The notes beneath the pieces were generated by a model. The model ran no database searches. It was not told the origin of the DNA and worked only from the letters and a program-made list of their open reading frames with translations. DNA of 10,531 nucleotides from Flavobacteriaceae bacterium (GTDB lineage Bacteria > Bacteroidota > Bacteroidia > Flavobacteriales > Flavobacteriaceae), in the NCBI GenBank assembly GCA_013214425.1, contig JABSPN010000072.1, forward strand, positions 1 through 10,531, in the 5' to 3' direction. A program made the position numbers and the translations under genes. Numbering within the stretch: the stretch's first letter is position 1; each line of letters opens with the position of its first letter. Below, piece after piece: positions 6,234 to 10,531 of this stretch.

Positions 6234-7493
6234 ATGAGAGATTTATTTGACAAGATTTACACAGACAAAGGACCATTGGGAAAATGGGCAGATCAGGCTG
6301 AAGGATACTTTGTCTTTCCTAAATTAGAAGGAGAAATTTCAAACCGTATGAGATTCCAGGGAAGAGAAGTAATTACCTGGAGTGTGAATGATTATTTAGG
6401 GCTTGCCAATCATCCAGAAGTAAGAAAAGTAGATGCTGAAGCGGCATCGCAATATGGTTCAGCATACCCAATGGGTGCCAGAATGATGTCTGGTCATACT
6501 GAACTACATGAACAACTACAGGATGAATTAGCAGAGTTTGTTGAAAAAGAAGCGGCTTATCTGGTTAACTTCGGTTATCAGGGTATGGTATCTGCTATCG
6601 ATTCATTAGTAACAAAAGAAGATGTGATTGTTTATGACGTCGATACGCATGCTTGTATCATTGACGGTGTAAGATTGCATATGGGGAAACGTTTTACCTA
6701 TAAGCATAATGACATTGAAAGTATAGAGAAGAACCTTGAAAGAGCAACAAAGTTAGCTGAGAAGACAGGAGGAGGGATCTTATTGATCTCTGAAGGTGTT
6801 TTTGGAATGAGAGGTGAACAAGGTCGTTTAAAAGAAATCGTTGCATTAAAAGAGAAGTTTAACTTCAGATTATTAGTTGATGACGCGCATGGATTCGGAA
6901 CTTTAGGTAAAAGAGGAGCCGGAACAGGTGAGGAGCAAGGTGTTCAAGACGAAATCGATGTGTACTTTGCTACTTTTGCTAAGTCTATGGCAAGTACAGG
7001 TGCTTTCTTTGCAGCAGATAAAGAAATCATTGAGTATATGAAGTACAACATGAGATCTCAAATGTTTGCCAAGTCACTTCAAATGCAATTAGTTGTAGGA
7101 GCTCTTAAGCGCTTAGATATGCTTAGAACAATGCCAGAGCTTAAAGAAAGACTTTGGAAGAATGTAAGAGCCTTACAAGGAGGTTTAAGAGAAAGAGGCT
7201 TTAATTTAGGAACAACACAAACATGTATCACACCAGTTTACTTAAAGGGAAGTATTCCTGAAGCAATGGCTTTAGTAAAAGACCTCAGAGAAAATCACGG
7301 TGTATTCTGTTCTATAGTAGTATACCCAGTAATTCCAAAAGGATTAATTTTATTAAGATTAATTCCTACGGCATCTCATACTGCTGAGGATATACAAGAT
7401 ACATTAAACGCATTCTCGGCTATTAGAGAGCGTTTAGAAAATGGAACGTACAAGCGTTTATCTGCTGCCGTTGCAGAAATGATGGGAGAATAA
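6234..7493 (+). CDS. Alpha-oxoamine synthase (aminotransferase class I/II fold), serine palmitoyltransferase-like; probable cysteate-C-fatty acyltransferase
   Basis: The 419-residue PLP enzyme belongs to the family that condenses an amino acid with an acyl thioester and releases CO2 (serine palmitoyltransferase, BioF, Kbl, cysteate acyltransferase). Visible motifs: SVNDYLGLANHP near 50, AYPMGARMMSGHTELHEQLQ near 77-96, His 139 (stacks on PLP), DDAHGFGTLG with Asp 216 and His 219, and TFAKSMASTGAF with the Schiff-base Lys 250. The His-Lys gap of 31 equals that of Sphingomonas serine palmitoyltransferase. The C-terminal VVYPVIPKGLILLRLIPTA resembles serine palmitoyltransferase and cysteate acyltransferases more than BioF or Kbl. 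Start: ATG 6234 (MRDLFDKIY) matches the conserved N-terminus; ATG 6222 would add MIIL. The neighbouring cysteate-synthase candidate suggests the product is 3-ketocapnine, a sulfonolipid precursor, rather than 3-ketosphinganine. The sequence alone does not settle the substrate. Confidence 0.9.
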   Translation: MRDLFDKIYTDKGPLGKWADQAEGYFVFPKLEGEISNRMRFQGREVITWSVNDYLGLANHPEVRKVDAEAASQYGSAYPMGARMMSGHTELHEQLQDELAEFVEKEAAYLVNFGYQGMVSAIDSLVTKEDVIVYDVDTHACIIDGVRLHMGKRFTYKHNDIESIEKNLERATKLAEKTGGGILLISEGVFGMRGEQGRLKEIVALKEKFNFRLLVDDAHGFGTLGKRGAGTGEEQGVQDEIDVYFATFAKSMASTGAFFAADKEIIEYMKYNMRSQMFAKSLQMQLVVGALKRLDMLRTMPELKERLWKNVRALQGGLRERGFNLGTTQTCITPVYLKGSIPEAMALVKDLRENHGVFCSIVVYPVIPKGLILLRLIPTASHTAEDIQDTLNAFSAIRERLENGTYKRLSAAVAEMMGE

Positions 7494-7516
7494 GTTAGAA
7501 TTCTTTATATAACTTG

Positions 7517-7548
7517 AAAAGCGCGAGTTTGAAACTCGCGCTTTTTTT
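7517..7548 (+). terminator. Intrinsic terminator after the alpha-oxoamine synthase gene
   Basis: AAAGCGCGAGTTT (7518-7530) pairs perfectly with AAACTCGCGCTTT (7532-7544), giving a GC-rich core, followed by an uninterrupted run of seven Ts to 7548. It begins 24 bases after the stop codon. With its flanking A-tract it could also serve the minus-strand lipoprotein gene that ends at 7575. Confidence 0.92.
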
Positions 7549-7574
7549 GTTTATGATTGTTTTTCAGAGTTTCA

Positions 7575-8426
7575 TTATAGATTGATCTGATGAACAGTTC
7601 CATCAACTAAGGTGATAGTAGCCAGATTATCACAAGCCCCATCACCGAAATCTAAAGTGCCAGTCCAATCGTTTCTTTGTAAGTCAACGGTGCCACTTAC
7701 TAAGAAATTACAAGCCAGTTCTCTTCTAAGGGGATTTGTTATGTCTCCTGAAGCTGAAGCTCCACTTGGGAAAATGGTATTCCTGTTTCCAGTAATTAAG
7801 AAAATATTATCACCCCAATTCCCAGATCCGTATCCTTCAATCCATTCACGAACTTTTTGTCCATTTCTGCTAGCAAAGGCTCCATTAGGCCAGGTAACTA
7901 AAATATCTACTGTAAAAGTAGATTGAGGATTGTCATTAGCGTTACTACGCTCTCTAAAAACAGATTTGCTACCTTCAATACTCACACCATCAATAAAGAA
8001 ATTTTGCAAACTTGCCAAGATTTCTTTGGTTTGAGTGTTGGTGTCATGTAAGTAACTCATAAAAATGATTCCGCTCAATACATGACCGTTTGGTAAGGTA
8101 CATCCATCACCAAAATCAATCGTTTTTTCCACGTGTCCGTTCATCACTACAGTTGTCATGGTAACACAATCTGGTAAATAAGATAAGCTGTCTGGCGTTC
8201 TTGATATGTCATTTGATTCATTAAGTTCATCAACGGTATAAGCATCTTCGATAATCATACCAATATCTTCACTCATAAGGTCAATAGCTGCGCTTTGTTC
8301 AGAAGCAGTAAGGTTGTCGATGTCTTGTAAAATGGTTGTGTCTGTTGCGTTGTCTTTGCTACAACTAGCCATTAATAATACTCCCATTATTAATAACGCA
8401 AATTTTAATGTGCTTTTTGAATGCAT
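7575..8426 (-). CDS. Hypothetical flavobacterial lipoprotein with two Cys/DFGDG modules
   Basis: The 283-residue protein has no known function that I recognise, although similar lipoproteins are common in flavobacteria. ATG 8426 gives MHSKSTLKFALLIMGVLLMASC, a type II signal peptide with lipobox MASC (Cys 22), followed by SKDN. The in-frame GTG at 8444 would add MVKTLT, which is not needed. After an acidic helix-like region (LTASEQSAAIDLMSEDIGMI) come two modules. Each begins with a Cys, continues with beta-like sequence and ends in IDFGDGC or LDFGDGAC: Cys 87 to Cys 109, and Cys 239 to Cys 265. Between them are an EGSKSVF segment and TWPNG...REWIEGY, also recurrent in this family from memory. 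The cysteines may pair as disulfides in the periplasm or on the surface. The gene is flanked by a terminator downstream and a structured leader upstream. Confidence 0.8.
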   Translation of the reverse strand: MHSKSTLKFALLIMGVLLMASCSKDNATDTTILQDIDNLTASEQSAAIDLMSEDIGMIIEDAYTVDELNESNDISRTPDSLSYLPDCVTMTTVVMNGHVEKTIDFGDGCTLPNGHVLSGIIFMSYLHDTNTQTKEILASLQNFFIDGVSIEGSKSVFRERSNANDNPQSTFTVDILVTWPNGAFASRNGQKVREWIEGYGSGNWGDNIFLITGNRNTIFPSGASASGDITNPLRRELACNFLVSGTVDLQRNDWTGTLDFGDGACDNLATITLVDGTVHQINL

Positions 8427-8437
8427 AGTTAAAGTTT

Positions 8438-8491
8438 TTACCACACTTTGTGGTGAGCAAATGCTCGATTAAAAAAATGTTTGAATAGCAT
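8438..8491 (-). other. Possible 17-codon upstream ORF in the lipoprotein leader
   Basis: On the minus strand an ATG at 8491-8489 opens MLFKHFFNRAFAHHKVW and stops with TAA 8440-8438, 11 bases before the lipoprotein ATG. It is rich in Phe (4), His (3) and Ala, and it crosses the two hairpins of the leader. It could be a leader peptide coupling translation to the downstream gene, or it could be chance. There is no ribosome binding site to judge by. Confidence 0.2.
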
Positions 8492-8505
8492 GTTATGCTA
8501 ACATG
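8440..8505 (-). promoter_or_regulatory. Structured 5' leader: three adjacent inverted repeats
   Basis: Upstream of the lipoprotein ATG (8426) lie three short perfect inverted repeats: ACCACA/TGTGGT (8440-8445, 8449-8454), GAGCA/TGCTC (8455-8459, 8462-8466) and CATGTTA/TAACATG (8489-8495, 8499-8505). The first two are directly adjacent and would form stacked stem-loops in the messenger just before the start codon. No known riboswitch class is recognisable. The rest of the gap up to 8637 shows nothing definable. Confidence 0.35.
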
Positions 8506-8637
8506 TCCAGATTGTGGTTGATTTGACTATGATCAAAACAAGAACGATTGAGTAGTATCTAGAATGTTCAAGACCTCTTGTTGTGATGTTGTTCTTTTGA
8601 CTGTCGAAAAGTAAAAAGGTTTAATTACTCCTGAAAA

Positions 8638-8886
8638 TTAAACTTTGCTTAGAAAAGATCGGTTGTCTAAAAAGTTTTGGAGAATCTCCAGAGCTGCATT
8701 CAGATATTTGGTATCAACAAATAACTCTATCGGACTAGTATCACCAAAACCAGCCAATAAGCCAGAGTTAAAACGATTTTTTATGATAGAAGTGATATTA
8801 GCCTCCAATAGCATGTATTGCAAAGCCTGAACCTCTATTAAAGAACCGTGAAAAAGGCGTACCTCATTTGATTTGAATAACTCCAT
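8638..8886 (-). CDS. DUF2007 domain-containing small protein
   Basis: The 82-residue soluble protein matches the DUF2007 pattern (also annotated as putative signal-transducing protein). A short beta strand, EVRLFHGSLIEVQALQYMLLEANI, is followed by a helix that ends in a variable loop and by SPIELFVDTKYLNAALEIL, where a strand leads into the second helix. This is a small ferredoxin-like fold related to PII-type modules. No enzymatic residues or membrane segments are seen, and the cellular role is unknown. ATG 8886 is followed by ELFKSNEVRLF, which fits the family N-terminus. It lies downstream of pheT on the same strand, but a terminator between them (8941-8973) implies its own promoter. A near-consensus TATTTTG is present on the minus strand about 35-40 bases upstream. 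Confidence 0.82.
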   Translation of the reverse strand: MELFKSNEVRLFHGSLIEVQALQYMLLEANITSIIKNRFNSGLLAGFGDTSPIELFVDTKYLNAALEILQNFLDNRSFLSKV

Positions 8887-8940
8887 ATACTAATTAAGAC
8901 GTGGTTTCTTTCTGAAAGTTACAAAATAGATTATGGATAT

Positions 8941-8973
8941 AAAAAAATAGCTCGAGCATCTTGTCCGAGCTAT
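8941..8973 (-). terminator. Intrinsic terminator of pheT
   Basis: On the minus strand ATAGCTCG and CGAGCTAT form an 8-bp stem (8966-8973 with 8947-8954) around an 11-base loop, and the 3' arm is followed by a T-run (seven consecutive As on the plus strand at 8941-8947). It lies 23 bases beyond the pheT stop codon and separates pheT from the DUF2007 gene. Confidence 0.88.
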
Positions 8974-8996
8974 CTAAAACTATAAGTAAGTATATA

Positions 8997-10531
8997 TTAT
9001 CTTAATTCAGCTCCTAACTCTTTTTCAAAAGAAGTTTGAAGTTTCTTCATGATTTTATCGATCTGCTTATCAGTAAGTGTTTTGTTCTCATCTAAAAGGG
9101 TAAAGCTAACTGCATAACTCTTTTTACCTTTGGGTAGGTTCTTTCCTTCATAGACATCAAACAAACTCACCTCTTTTAATAAGTTACGTTCGTTTTTCTT
9201 GGCTAAAGTATACACTTCATCAAAAGTAACAGAATCGTTCAGTAATAAAGCAAAATCACGCTTTACAGAAGGATATTTAGGAATAACATTGAACTTAATC
9301 TTATTGTATTTCGCTACTTCAATCACATTATCCCAATTAAAGTCAGCAAATAACACTTCCTGATCTATACCAAAGGATTTCAATACAGATCGCTTCAATA
9401 TACCAAATTCAACTAGAGTTTGTTTTCCTAAACTTAAAGCTAGGCCTTCTGAAAAAACATCAGATTTAACAGGACTAGATTTTAATTTTCCTTCAGATAA
9501 TCCTAAACGCGACAATAAGCTTTGTACAACTCCTTTAAAATAAAAAAAATCACTGGGCTTATTATGAATGTTTGTCCAGGTGTCTTGAGTTTTGTTCCCA
9601 GAAGCAAATAGTGTTAAATGTTTGTTTTCTGTATATCCTGAATCGTAGTTATGGTAGGTCTTACCAAATTCAAATAACTTTAAACGATCTCTTTTTCTGT
9701 TAATATTGTGCGCAATAGTTTCTAATCCTGAAAACAATAATGATTGTCGCATCACGGCTAGATCATTACTTAATGGATTTAGCATTTCAACATTGTGCTC
9801 AGCATTTAGTTGGTCAGATAATTCAACATATTTTGCTGTAGTCAATGAATTGGCTAACATTTCATAATATCCTTGAGCGATTAACTGATTGGATACCACA
9901 TTTTGAAGCTTGTGATCTTCGAACTTAGTCGAATTACTCATTGTAGCGTTTAACTTATTGGAGAACTCGATATTGTTGTATCCGTAAACTCTAAGAATTT
10001 CTTCAATAACGTCGGCTTCTCTTTGCACGTCTGTTCTGTAAGCAGGGATGGTTAAACCTAAACCAGCTTCAGTAACATTGTTGATTTTGATTTCAAGAGA
10101 AGTCAAAATGCTTTTAATAGTTTCATGTTCTATCTCCTGACCAATTAGCTTGATGGCATTGTTAAAGGATAAGAACACCTGGAAATCCTCTATTTTATTT
10201 GGATACTGATCAATCAACTCCGAAGTAATTTCACCACCAGCGTACTCTTTAATTAATAAAGCTGCACGTTTTAAGGCATATTCACTAATATTCGGATCAA
10301 TACCTCTTTCGAATCTAAAAGAAGCATCAGTGTTTAATCCATGTCTTTTAGCCGATTTACGTATCGATACTGGATTGAAATAGGCACTTTCTAAGAAAAT
10401 AGCTGTTGTGTTTTCAGTAACACCAGAATCAATACCACCAAAAACACCGGCAATACACATAGGAGTTTCAGCATTACAAATCATTAAATCATCTTCATGT
10501 AATTCTCTTTCTACTTCATCTAGTGTAATAA
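8997..10531 (-). CDS. pheT: Phenylalanine--tRNA ligase beta subunit, N-terminally cut by the window edge
   Basis: The frame is open to the right edge, giving the last 510 residues of a protein that is normally about 800. The missing part would hold the EMAP-II-like tRNA-binding domain. The fragment starts in the B3/B4 editing domain: ITLDEVERELHEDDLMICN, then CIAGVFGGIDSGV, AYFNPVSIRKSAKRHGL and ASFRFERGIDP. The B5 domain follows (TIPAYRTDVQREADVIEEIL, VYGYNNI), then the catalytic-like core (MLNPLSNDLAVMRQSLLFSGL, LKLFEFGK). The C-terminal ferredoxin-fold anticodon-binding domain covers the last 95 or so residues (PKYPSVKRDFALLL to LTDKQIDKIMKKLQ). With PheS it forms the alpha2-beta2 synthetase that charges tRNA-Phe in the cytoplasm. 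An internal ATG at 10484 is not the start. The gene is intact within the window and ends with a clear terminator. Confidence 0.97.
   Translation of the reverse strand, partial: ITLDEVERELHEDDLMICNAETPMCIAGVFGGIDSGVTENTTAIFLESAYFNPVSIRKSAKRHGLNTDASFRFERGIDPNISEYALKRAALLIKEYAGGEITSELIDQYPNKIEDFQVFLSFNNAIKLIGQEIEHETIKSILTSLEIKINNVTEAGLGLTIPAYRTDVQREADVIEEILRVYGYNNIEFSNKLNATMSNSTKFEDHKLQNVVSNQLIAQGYYEMLANSLTTAKYVELSDQLNAEHNVEMLNPLSNDLAVMRQSLLFSGLETIAHNINRKRDRLKLFEFGKTYHNYDSGYTENKHLTLFASGNKTQDTWTNIHNKPSDFFYFKGVVQSLLSRLGLSEGKLKSSPVKSDVFSEGLALSLGKQTLVEFGILKRSVLKSFGIDQEVLFADFNWDNVIEVAKYNKIKFNVIPKYPSVKRDFALLLNDSVTFDEVYTLAKKNERNLLKEVSLFDVYEGKNLPKGKKSYAVSFTLLDENKTLTDKQIDKIMKKLQTSFEKELGAELR

Noticed and set aside
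7612..7926. Plus-strand frame of 104 codons
   Set aside because: It is antisense to the DFGDG lipoprotein gene, whose signal peptide and repeated modules clearly mark the true strand.
8645..8830. Plus-strand frame of 61 codons
   Set aside because: It is antisense to the DUF2007 gene and has no features of its own.

Overview
The window is chromosomal DNA from a low-GC member of the Bacteroidota, most likely a marine flavobacterium (Flavobacteriaceae). The signs are strong AT bias, almost no Shine-Dalgarno sequences, lipoproteins whose lipobox Cys is followed by Lys/Asp/Ser-rich linkers, candidate promoters of the TAnnTTTG type, and several proteins with a strongly flavobacterial look (DFGDG lipoprotein, DUF2007 protein, MRDLFDKIY-type acyl-transferring PLP enzyme). 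The genus cannot be fixed from the sequence alone.

Left part (1-2668): the 3' end of a large zinc-dependent metalloprotease gene (DUF4953/DUF5117 type) overlaps or abuts a low-specificity L-threonine aldolase gene. A decayed gene for a small His-containing lipoprotein follows; its lesions (a frameshift, a 5-bp tandem duplication and a nonsense codon) can be read directly. On the opposite strand lies a YbaB/EbfC nucleoid-associated protein gene whose stop codon sits inside a perfect hairpin.

Middle (2733-7548): a lipoprotein version of oligopeptidase B (S9A) is followed by two PLP enzymes. The first is a cysteine synthase/cystathionine beta-synthase family protein. The second is an alpha-oxoamine synthase related to serine palmitoyltransferase. 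Together they match what is known of the capnine sulfonolipid pathway: cysteate synthase makes cysteate from O-phosphoserine and sulfite, and cysteate-C-fatty acyltransferase condenses it with a fatty acyl thioester. This is the most interesting inference in the window. The two genes are separated by a 49-nt palindromic terminator and a second terminator about 150 bp further on, so they appear to be separate transcription units despite their likely shared pathway.

Right part (7575-10531), all on the minus strand: a lipoprotein with two Cys...DFGDG-Cys modules and a structured leader that includes a possible 17-codon upstream ORF; a small DUF2007 protein; and the C-terminal 510 residues of the phenylalanyl-tRNA synthetase beta chain (pheT), which is closed by an intrinsic terminator. 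No CRISPR array, tRNA, rRNA, insertion sequence or phage gene was seen.
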